Assembly: GCA_030435675.1 (NCBI GenBank)
Contig: CM059624.1
Coordinates: forward strand, 13,974,769-14,038,768
Direction: 5' to 3'
DNA: 64,000 nucleotides
From: Steinernema hermaphroditum
Lineage: Eukaryota > Nematoda > Chromadorea > Rhabditida > Steinernematidae
The notes under the pieces were generated by a model. The model was given only the letters and a program-made list of their open reading frames with translations, was not told the DNA's origin and searched no databases. Positions 53,143-62,210 of the stretch are shown in pieces. A program made the translations under genes and the position numbers. How positions within the stretch are numbered: position 1 is the stretch's first letter; each line of letters starts with the position of its first letter.

Positions 53143-54112
53143 TTAAGCACGAACGTGCTCAGCTCAGCTATGGAATCGACGGAACTTTTCAGAAGTGAAC
53201 GTTTTGACGTTTTCGATGAACATCAGCGATACGCCGTCCATGGTGAACGCCACAATTATGCCGTTCGAATTGTTCGGCCAGTTCATTTTAAGTCACACAT
53301 TTCACACGAGCATCGCAATGCCGAGATTGAACCAATTCACACAACACTGACATAAATATGATTTATAAGTGCTTAGTATTTAACATAATAAATCGTTAAT
53401 TTATGACACACGTGAGCAGAGAAGACTTGCTGGAAGGATGTCCTTGGCGTCAGCAGTCAGATTCTTCCTTCTTGGGAGTGATTTCGTCGCTGCAAATCCA
53501 GCTGAACAGATCTTCTTCCGGCTTGCTCAACTGTGCTTCGACGTCCTCTGCTTGTTCTCCCTCATCCCCGTCGCTCCATTCTACTATCGATTCGTTCAGG
53601 TCATCACAGGAGTCATCTGAATCGAACAGTTCTTCAGAACAAGAGGAAACGTCCGAATCCACCGAGTACTCTATGGAATCCAGATTATCGGTCGACTTGT
53701 CGGCGCTACTGCTGTCCGGTTCTTGCTCCACTTCGGCGACGGTCATTGACCTCAGTTCTTCAACGGCAGGCGAAGGCTTCATATCACCCAAACGAATCGA
53801 AAGGTTCGCGGCGGCCTCGCGGACAGTACACGATTCGTCATAGTGTGCGATCTTGAGCACCATTCGACGGAGAGCTTGAACCCTTCTTGGGACGGTGAGG
53901 AACTCCGGTACAGATGGCCGATCGAGTGACTCCACAAACTTTCCACGAATCATAGCAACGCCTGAAATAAAGGAAACTAGGGTTGTTCGCACAAATCACG
54001 CTTACGGTCGTAGGGGAAGAATATGAAGTAATTGTGTCCAAGCAGTTCGTCGAAAATTCCGTCAGGGATTAGCTGCTCTGTGAGAATAAAACAGCAGATC
54101 GAAGCGAAACTA
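53143..54112. repeat. 1-kb direct repeat, copy 2
   Basis: Second copy of the block at 47983-48973. It contains exons 5-6 of the intact HEAT gene. At its left end it has only the first codons of an F-box-like gene (MDGVSLMFIENV) before the frame is lost. Confidence 0.92.
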
Positions 54113-55287
54113 AGAATAAAAACAGAGATAACAGAGATGATTTACAATGTCCGGTACCTCATGCGGTGATGAAATTTCTCTGAGCACGCAAGAAGATCAA
54201 TCATGTTATTAGCGAAGTCTTGAGCTAACTCCACTTCTTTGTAGACAAGCACGGATAGCGCAGAGCCGAGCAGCTGTTCAAGAGCGTTCCTATTAACTGC
54301 ACATGACTCTGAAATTATTCCATGTCGTTATCATTGTACCAGAAGCATAATGATCACCATCTGTGACTGTAAATCCGATCTCCGCACATTCCTCGAAGAT
54401 TTGTTCGGCATCATCAATGAAAGGCAGAAAGCCGATAAACTGATCAATGAACTGGTGTCGCACCCGCCACTGCATGTCAGGAGTCGACACAAATACTCTC
54501 TTCGCCAACGAACGTAAAGCATTCTGATGAACACTGCTTCGAAGAACCTGAAAAAGTGACATGAAAGTTCGGTCCAGACGCCTGATTTGTACCGCATGGA
54601 GATCGGCTAAAGTGTCGACAACGCTAGAATTAGCTGTCCACAACGCACCCGAGAAGAACTCATAGTAAAGACATATTGCCTCGGTGGATAAGTCCACTGG
54701 ACAGTTCACGACGATACCCGCAAGCGCTTCGAACAGTCCCTTGGATGTACTCGGCTAAATTTCTCTGTTAGAATAATCTGGGGAAAAACATGTTAACCTC
54801 ATCATGGATACGGTGCAGAAGCTTCACAAAGACAAGAAAGTCGTCATCTTCGTCCGTGTCCACGTACTTCGCTACCAGTGGAAGCTTGACGGTGATGAGC
54901 TCGGGGTTTCGGGTGACGTCCGCTGTCGGACCGTGCACCCAGAAGTCGAACAGCAACTGGATGAACGTCTTGTCTTCGCCGAGCACGGGATCTGCTTCGC
55001 ATTTGGTAAGGAGCTTGTCAAGCACTGAAAAACGTTGAGCATGGTCAGAAAATGCAGAAGGACGGCGAACCTATCAGCTCATTACTGTCTTCTTCCATGG
55101 CGTTTTCAGCGTCCATTGTCGCCTCATTTCGATCGGCGGCCTTGGGTGATGGTGCGACTCCGTTTTCTTTCGCGTCTTCTTGCAGTTCTCTGCTCCAGAA
55201 GCTTTGGTCCAGCGCTCCGGCGTCGACCCCGTCCTCGTACGCCGCGAGATCCGCGGAAGAGAGTGGCACCGGAGACGACTGCTCCAT
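53450..55287 (-). CDS. HEAT-repeat protein, PP4R1-like regulatory subunit
   Basis: Exons (minus): 55287-55071, 55024-54798, 54754-54340, 54308-54158, 54109-54006, 53961-53450 (1,626 nt, 541 residues, phases consistent). An acidic N-terminus (MEQSSPVPLSSADLAAYEDG) precedes helical repeats with HEAT signatures: DMQWRVRHQFIDQFIGFLPF resembles the W-[RK]-V-R repeats of PP2A-A and PP4R1, and DESCTVREAAANLSIRLGD is a canonical HEAT pair. The tail is acidic and Ser-rich (EQEPDSSSADKSTD, SSCSEELFDSDDSCDD). PP4R1 scaffolds protein phosphatase 4; human PP4R1 is much longer, so this may be a divergent or short relative. HEAT is clear; the PP4R1 label is tentative. It is divergently arranged with the CCCH gene, 525 bp apart. 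Confidence 0.65.
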
Positions 55288-55399
55288 GCTAGGCTGACAA
55301 TCGAAATGAAATGAGGGGCGATGCTGTATGGAAGCGAGACGACGAGACGTCTAGAATAAGGGACTACACAAAAAAGGGCAAGGTTCGCAAAATCTGCAC

Positions 55400-55770
55400 G
55401 ACAATGAAAAAATCCTCTCATGACCAAAGCTAGGAACATTTCGCGAAAATTTCGGCACAAAGTGATCGAAAAACAGTTCCAACTTTCGCTCGAGTGGCGC
55501 GTTTCTTGAGAAAACACTCAAATCCATCGGGACGGGCGGACTACGCTTCTGGACACATCAATCAAAAAGACGCGGTCCTGGACCGATTGGGCCCTGCACA
55601 CCGTTTGCGTTTGCCCTTCGCTTCTTAGGGCCTTGTTCCGATCATTTTCGAAATTTCTGATTTTTGCGTCTCTGAGCCAGTTCAAGTTGTTGTTTCGGCG
55701 GACAACATCTAAATTTTGCGTTGTTTTTGAGCTCTTTCGCGATGATCTCGTGGACGCGTTCTATGTACTT
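55400..55770 (+). promoter_or_regulatory. duplicated upstream block, copy at the CCCH gene
   Basis: Closely matches 60615-60935 upstream of the TSEN54-like gene: GAAAATTTCGGCAC, GGGACGGGCGGACTA, AAAAAGACGCGGTCCTGGAC, GAAATTTCTGATTTTTGCGT, GCGGACAACA and TTGAGCTCTTT. It sits in the divergent intergenic region of the HEAT and CCCH genes, so it is probably promoter DNA. Confidence 0.7.
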
Positions 55771-55811
55771 GTGCTCTCAATCTCTGTTTTCAGCAATACT
55801 AACACACTAAC

Positions 55812-56398
55812 ATGTCGCAGATCGACATCGACGTAAGTTTCTCCACCTCGTGCTCTCTCTGATGTGGGACATTTCAGACGCTCATCGCCGAGCTCACCGC
55901 TCTCAAGATGATGGCTGCTCAGAAGCAGCGTGGTGCGACCAACCCTACGCTCAACTACAAGACGAAGCTGTGCAAGTCGAAGATGGAAACCGGAATTTGC
56001 CGTTTCGGCGGCCGCTGCCTCTTCGCGCATTCCGTCAGCGAGCTTCGGGTTCCCAGCGTTCCCATGGGCACAACGGTCAGTCGTGGTCGTAGTGGTTCTG
56101 GTCCTAACCGCTTTCTTTTTAGCAGCGCAACAACAAGTACAAGACCAAGCTGTGCAACAAGTACCACTGCCTCGGGATCTGCCCCTACGGCAGCCGCTGC
56201 CTCTTCGTCCACGACCTCCGCGAACTCCAGTTGAATACCTGCAGCTGTACCTGCGAGGAACACCAGCAGTTCCACAAGTAATCCGTTGCCGCCCTCTTAG
56301 ATCACTGGTGCTCTTGTTTTAGGGGCGCGCTTCAAGATTTCAAGGTCGTTGGCGGACCCACCCTGGGAGAGCTCTTGAAGAAGCAGGTGCCCCACTGA
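55812..56398 (+). CDS. tandem CCCH zinc-finger protein (TTP-class)
   Basis: Exons 55812-55832, 55878-56075, 56123-56277 and 56323-56398 (450 nt, 149 residues, phases consistent). Two C-x8-C-x5-C-x3-H fingers are each preceded by the lead-in Y-K-T-K-L: Cys39, Cys48, Cys54, His58 (ETGICRFGGRCLFAH) and Cys84, Cys93, Cys99, His103 (CLGICPYGSRCLFVH). A Cys/His-rich tail NTCSCTCEEHQQFH follows. The TTP/POS-1/OMA class binds AU-rich 3' UTRs; in nematodes many such proteins act in oocytes and early embryos. The 15-residue spacing between fingers is close to the TTP value. Which RNA it binds cannot be told. Confidence 0.88.
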
Positions 56399-57195
56399 AA
56401 CCTTTTGATATTTGCCGGCATTAACTAATTGTGTTTTTATGTTATTAAGTAGCTTATTGTGAGTTATTCGTTGTTTAGGTTGCCATAAAATTGTTTTATG
56501 TTGTCCTTGTGCGATTCGTATTCAACTGTTTTCTTTCTGCGTACATATGGTGGCTTGGTGAAAAAGTGCGGGTTTGATGTGAACGGATATTTCGGTTCGC
56601 ACCATGTTTGTTGGCACAGAGCTGTTAGCTCTCCATAGGTTGTGGCTCCGAATGCGCTGCTCGACCGTTCTTCCTATCGGCATCTAACGGAGCTTAAATG
56701 TCCAACGCAGTCTTCCGGTAAAATGGTTTCATGAGACTCTAAAAGTGCAAATCAGCGTGTTCTAGGCGGCCCACCCTCCATTTCTTTCCATTGCACCTTC
56801 TCGATCGGTCGACTGAGATCACCTACAGTAAATTCCTCGGCACTCTAGGAGTGCTTCTGTGAGGCTTTGTGATCTCCGTCACTGTTCTCCACCTTCTAAT
56901 CGGAAAATGGAACGCATTTCCGCATCTCAAATACAATCCCGATTTGATCCTTCCCGCAGTGGACTCGAACTTATTTCGCGAGGACCAAAGATCACAAGCG
57001 AGCAGAGTGTTCTCCTCGGGTGTTCCTGTCTGCCCGAGGCTCAAATTATCGTCGCGAGGGGCGTTGGGCGATGTCCGACGTGTGTGGCCGTCGTCGGCGG
57101 TTGCGATGACGTCTCCTCGCATTTTCCGTTTTCGCGTATAAACAAAGACAATCGATTGATTCACCTTTCATTTTAGGTGGTTATTGCCGCCACCG
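56399..57195. other. spacer between CCCH and PPP1R21 genes
   Basis: Holds the 3' UTR of the CCCH gene and the upstream region of the next gene. A CATTTTAG acceptor at about 57167-57174, 21 bp before the PPP1R21 ATG, could be a trans-splice or UTR splice site. No coding exon was recognised. Confidence 0.45.
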
Positions 57196-60177
57196 ATGTC
57201 GACGATTTCTTCTAATGCCGATATAAGCTCGAAGTATCAGCGTTTAGCCGCGGAATATGCTAAGGTGAGTTCTTCTGTAGATACAGTCGCTTGAATCTAG
57301 TATTTCCCTATGATGATAGGCTTTGGAGTCATACCTTCTTGTATGTTATCGCCACATTTGGATGAAACTATCTCGACTTATGTTGTCACGATATCTCCAA
57401 ATTCTTACGATGTCTGACCCTTTCATTGAACATTTGAGATTTTGACCCTGCCCACTGTGTCTGATCGTCATAAATTCTTTAAAAATCGATACCTCATATG
57501 TATTACTTATCCTATTTCAGCTCCGCGCGCAAGTTCCAGTTCTTAAGTCGGCAGTAATCGAGGAGCAAAGTCGCAATGCTCGCCTACAGACCGAATACAA
57601 CGAGAAAGATTCACGACTTCGACGCCTCGAAGATGAGTTCGATGAGCTTCGAGCGCGGAATGTGGCACTGGTAAAGACGGTCGAGAAGCTGCAAGAAACA
57701 GTAGCGGGTGGCGAACAGCCTCAGCAGCCGAAAAAGATCAAGAAGAAGAACGAGTTAAAACATTCAAAATCGACCTTCGACCACGCCGCTATCGACAACA
57801 GTCTCTTGGAGCAAGAGCTCTCAAGGAAATTGGCGGAAAATGCTGATTTGCACAAAGAGGTGAGTCCTTGACAGCCGCTATGCATTTATTCGCCTTTGTT
57901 TTAGATCTTCGAGCTGCAGGAGCAACATAAAAGCGAAATTTCACTGGCAAATCAACTCATAGACGAAACGACCTCGGAAAAGACGAAACTCCAAGAAATG
58001 ATCGAGAGGCTGAGATCGCGGAATGAAGAGCTTATGCAGCAAAACGACAGACTGGCCGTCAGGCAAGGGAAGAGCCCCGCTAATCGTCTAGCCAGTCCAC
58101 TGAACTACTTGGCCGGAATCAATGTCGCCGAAGAGCTCATCCGAGCCCATGTAGATGCGAGCTTTGTGGAGCTCGAAACTGATGAGCTGAAGTCCATCGG
58201 TTCGTTCAAATAGTTCTTTACACTTCACTAATGGTCAAAATTCAGTGATGGACTTCATCAAACGGCTGAAAAGCATAATAGGCGGGTGGATCAACTTGTT
58301 GACCACACTGAGCCAGCGATCTCAGCTCTACCCGTGCGACATCAGTTTCGAACCGCTGCCCAGCTCCATTGAGCAGTACTCGCAGAGCCTCATTCATGCC
58401 AGCGAATCGTTTACGGCATTCGTTTCAATTCTCGATCGATTTGCCGAAAATGTCGTTGGATATGCTGATTTTAGACAGGTTGGATTCACATGTTGGAGGC
58501 GGTAATGATTATTGGTTTTCAGTTGAAATCAGATGTGGCAGAACTTGCGGCTACGTTTGTAGCGGTCCTTCAGGAGTGCTCGGTAAGTCATAATAGGCTA
58601 TCTAATCATAGACACCATAGTCTTGGTTTTGTATCATGGGTCAATACGACTTTCCGTAAATTTTGGGAGACCTCACCGTTTCTGGGTAGACTGTCCGACT
58701 TTGTCGCTGAAGTATGTGCACTATGTAGACGCATACAGAACGTGTCATGTACAACTATTCAAATTCGTCTTGAATTTTTCATATTTCTCTGTTGCAGGGG
58801 AAGGTGATTCCGCTCTTTGACATCACCATAGACATCGAATGCCGAGTACAATGGTGCACAGCGAATCTCGATGAGCTGAACCAGAAATGGCGCAGTCAGT
58901 TCGCTGATTTAGTCTCTTTGTTCAAGGCTACCATTGAACTCTTCGATGCGTCGGTCATCGACGATCTGAGCGCCGATGAAGTGGTCCGATCGTTGGAGAA
59001 GCTCGCGAATTGCGCATCGGTAGTGGCCGAATGCTTCGTGAAAAAGATCTTCGTGGAGAACCGGATCCCGACGGCTTCCAAAAAGCTGAAATGCGTTAAC
59101 GATTGCGTGCAACAGTCGTTCCAAACGATCTCGCGTCATTGCATAGATATCCACATGCTCTGTGATCACCATAAGCAGCTGCTGGAACGCAAGCTGCTCG
59201 TGAATCCGATGCGTCGCCTTTCCCTGAAGATCCCGTCGACTTTGACGACCCCTAAGCCGAGCCCGAAAGCGATGAATCCGTTCGACGATGAGGACGAAGA
59301 GGAGGCAGAACCAGAGACAGCTGAGACGTCTACGTCTGCAGAGACAGACGCTTCTAATGTCTTGGATAAAGAGGAAGAGCATCGCCAGAGAATTGTTTAC
59401 TACGAAGCGGAGATCGCGAACGCTCAGAGGCGGCTGACAGAGATGGAGTCCGAAAAGGAGCAGAATCAAGTAGACATCGCTCTTCTGAAGATGAAGCTGG
59501 AATCTGCTCTGGCGGACAAGTAAGTCGATCTTGACCTCGAAAAGCAAACATAGATTTGATAGATCATGAATCCTATCCGGATCTGAATCCTATCATGCCA
59601 TCCCTATAGAGTCCCTTCTGTTTCAGAGGTACAGTATCCAACAACTGCATGACAATTCACCGATGTGAGGCCGAGATGAAGCTGCTTAGTTCACATTATA
59701 AAGATCGCATTTCGGATCTCGTGAATCAACTTCAAATCGTCAGAAGCCGCGCGAACTATTACCAGAATGAGGTTGGGACTATATCATACTTTCTGATATT
59801 GGCTAAAATGATTTAGTGCGAAATCATAAAGAAGCACATCGACCTAACGATCGCAGAGCGAGAGAAATATCGCGATGAGGTGAAGAATTATGCGGCGAAG
59901 GTTGTGGAGCTAAATGTAAGCGAAACGTCTCATTCACTCATTGAACATGACTCATTTTGTCTACTATCTACTCTAGACGCAAAGTAACGTTTTCTAACTT
60001 CAGGACGACCTCGAAACGGTGCGCGCCGGCTACGAAGAGCAGATGAGAAACATGTGCGACCACCTGGCGGACATGAGCGCGAAGCTGGCCGACCAGACGG
60101 AGACGATCAGCTCCCTTCAGGCGGCGACAAACGGCTTGACCAACGGAAGCGCGAAAAAGCTGCTGCTCAAGAAGTGA
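57196..60177 (+). CDS. PPP1R21: PPP1R21 (KLRAQ-motif coiled-coil endosomal protein)
   Basis: Exons 57196-57264, 57521-57859, 57905-58199, 58246-58478, 58523-58582, 58798-59519, 59627-59771, 59817-59915 and 60004-60177 (2,136 nt, 711 residues, phases consistent; human protein about 780). The family's diagnostic KLRAQVPVLKSAVIEEQ spans the exon 1/2 junction and begins a long coiled coil (RLRRLEDEFDELRARNVALV). Later conserved parts include SPLNYLAG, RVQWCTANLDELNQKWR and HYKDRISDLVNQLQ. PPP1R21 is a subunit of the FERRY complex, a Rab5 effector that links mRNAs and ribosomes to early endosomes, and can bind PP1. The identification rests on KLRAQ plus overall architecture. Confidence 0.88.
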
Positions 60178-60614
60178 TCTTCCACTCCAGACAGAATACA
60201 GATTTTTACATCAAACATCTTCAGTTGTGTACTCGAACGAATACTGGTAATCTTAATACTTTTATATATTTTATAATGTAATATATTTTATAATGTAAAT
60301 ATGAATTAATGTAACATAAATATGGAAAGGTGCGAAACGTAAAGTCGGGTTGCTTTTATGACATCCACATGGCGTTAATACCGCTAACGGTGTCGTATGG
60401 CTCATTGCGATGTGGTTTGGCTGACGCGCGGGAAGTCGACGGTTCGATGTCGGTCCGAAGAGTAGTCATTCTGTCGACTAGTGACACGTCGGCGGGAGTT
60501 ACACTCTTCGAAGAGAAGCGCCTGTACTCGTTAGGTGAAGTGATTCTGTGCATTTCGTCTTCCTTAATACTTGTTACATTTTGTCTTTTTTTACTATAAC
60601 CTGCATGGAAAAGC
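60178..60614. other. 3' UTR and intergenic
   Basis: TATATTTTATAATGTAA occurs twice in succession at about 60264-60298, probably the polyadenylation region of the PPP1R21 gene. No gene seen. Confidence 0.4.
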
Positions 60615-60935
60615 CTGCTTCCGAAAATTTCGGCACGAAGCGATCGAAGAACAGTTCCAACCGCTCTCGCTCGAGATGAAAACTTGAGAAAACGCCCAAA
60701 TTCATCGAGACGGGCGGACTATGATTCGGGTGACATCGGGTCACAAAAAGACGCGGTCCTGGACCGCTTGGACCTTGAACATCGTTTGCGTTTGGCCTCC
60801 GCTTTTTGAGGCGCTTGTACCGATCATTTTTGAAATTTCTGATTTTTGCGTTTCTGATCCAGTTCAAATTGCTGTTTTGGTGGACAACACAACATTTGGT
60901 GGACAACTAAATTTTGCTTTGTTCTTGAGCTCTTT
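60615..60935 (+). promoter_or_regulatory. duplicated upstream block, copy at the TSEN54-like gene
   Basis: Homologous to 55400-55770 in the same orientation relative to the downstream gene. It ends about 60 bp before the TSEN54-like ATG. Confidence 0.7.
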
Positions 60936-60994
60936 ATCTTCGTTCGCTTCAAGTATCAGTGTTTATCATGTACATTTTTCAGAAAGCCAGCAAG

Positions 60995-61751
60995 ATGCAA
61001 ACAGATTCTTCTAATGCTGACTTCTGCGATCCGTGAGTACACAGGTTTATCTTCAATTCCTCCTACTATACTGTTTCCAGGAGCGAGTTACTCATCTTAT
61101 CGACTACGCCGGATAATAAACTTCTGAAGGTTGTGCAGCCAAAGGTAAAGTTTGGCAGAGTTTCCTATTGTGGTGATCATTGTCCAACTTTAGACGAAGT
61201 TTCTTGAAACGATGGGAAGCTACAGCGATAGGTTTCATTGGATGCACCCCCTGGAAGCTGTTTACCTAGTCAGCACGAACAACGCTATCATTAAGCACAA
61301 CGAGGTCCCGTTAACCTATCAAGAATGTCTCTATCTTCTCGAATACAGCGAAACACCTTGGTTCTACTACGAAGTCTACAAGATACTCAAAGAGCGTGGC
61401 TACTTCATTCGTATTACAGAGTAGTCATATTATGAATTTGCAGTCTTTACAATGGTTGATATTGTAGGGACGTTTACTTCGACATCTACAACCCTGAAGG
61501 ATACAGTACCGGGAAGAAGAATCTCTTGCCGAAGTACAGAGTAGTATGTCGCTGGTTAGTGATGTGCGAAGTACGTCTTTTTGTGAGCATCTTATCGTTT
61601 CAGCGACGAACAGAACAATGATGCGCATGAACTGTTCAAGCGCTTATCCAAAGAAACAGGCGCTGCGTTGATCACGGCAACAGTACGCAACGGGAGTGTC
61701 AGCTTCTTTCACGTCAGAAGTGGAATTTTTTTGGAATCTGAGGACATTTAA
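60995..61751 (+). CDS. TSEN54-like tRNA-splicing endonuclease subunit (short)
   Basis: Exons 60995-61032, 61081-61144, 61194-61420, 61468-61554 and 61604-61751 (564 nt, 187 residues, phases consistent). Residues 35-110 match the SEN54 N-terminal domain: METMGSYSDRFHWMHPLEA (G-x-x-x-D-R...L-x-P-x-E-A), VYLVSTNN, PLTYQECLYLL and EVYKILKERGYFIR. The C-terminus (NNDAHELFKRLSKETG, SFFHVRSGIFLES) fits the short beta-rich end of SEN54. SEN54 is a structural subunit of the tetrameric endonuclease that removes tRNA introns in the nucleus. At 187 residues it lacks the long linker of fungal and human proteins. A TTTTTCAG 13 bp before the ATG may be a splice or trans-splice acceptor. Confidence 0.82.
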
Positions 61752-62210
61752 TTGATGTATAAATTTATTTTTTTTTGTGATTTTTTTGCGCTATGCGGAA
61801 GAGTCAAATTGGGCGTTTGTGATGGCTTCAGGAGTATCTGTGAACTGTCTAGACAGTCTGATGGGGGCCCATCGCCCTCTGCTGTCTATTTGTTCTCCCG
61901 TTGTTGTCTAGACGTCGCACTCGACAAGAAGACGGAAGGCGAGTAGGTCTTCAGCGCAGACTCTGCTGTCCAGATTCCAGTCTCAAGAATCTGGAAGAAG
62001 ATGTGCTGCCTTCGCCTAGGCGTCGAGCCGAACACGTTCGTCGTTTGATCTTCCCAAAATCGTGGCGAGACCAAGCGAGCGCGACTGTGCGCGCGAACGC
62101 CATTTCCGCGTCTCTCCGGTTTGGGCATCGCTCTTCCGAACGCGTTTTCGCGCATCTGCCCCTTCTGAAAGCGATGTTTCTAGGTTTGTAGCGTCGCTTG
62201 CCCCAGCGTC
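61752..62210. promoter_or_regulatory. PHF10-like gene upstream region with Smad-type sites
   Basis: The palindrome GTCTAGAC occurs at 61847-61854 (within CTGTCTAGACAG) and at 61906-61913. This octamer is the classical Smad-binding element. The following 250 bp are GC-rich and lead into the PHF10-like ATG. Confidence 0.45.

Noticed and set aside
58909..59547. 212-codon minus-strand frame
   Set aside because: Antisense of the long PPP1R21 exon 6, which is in frame with the rest of that gene.
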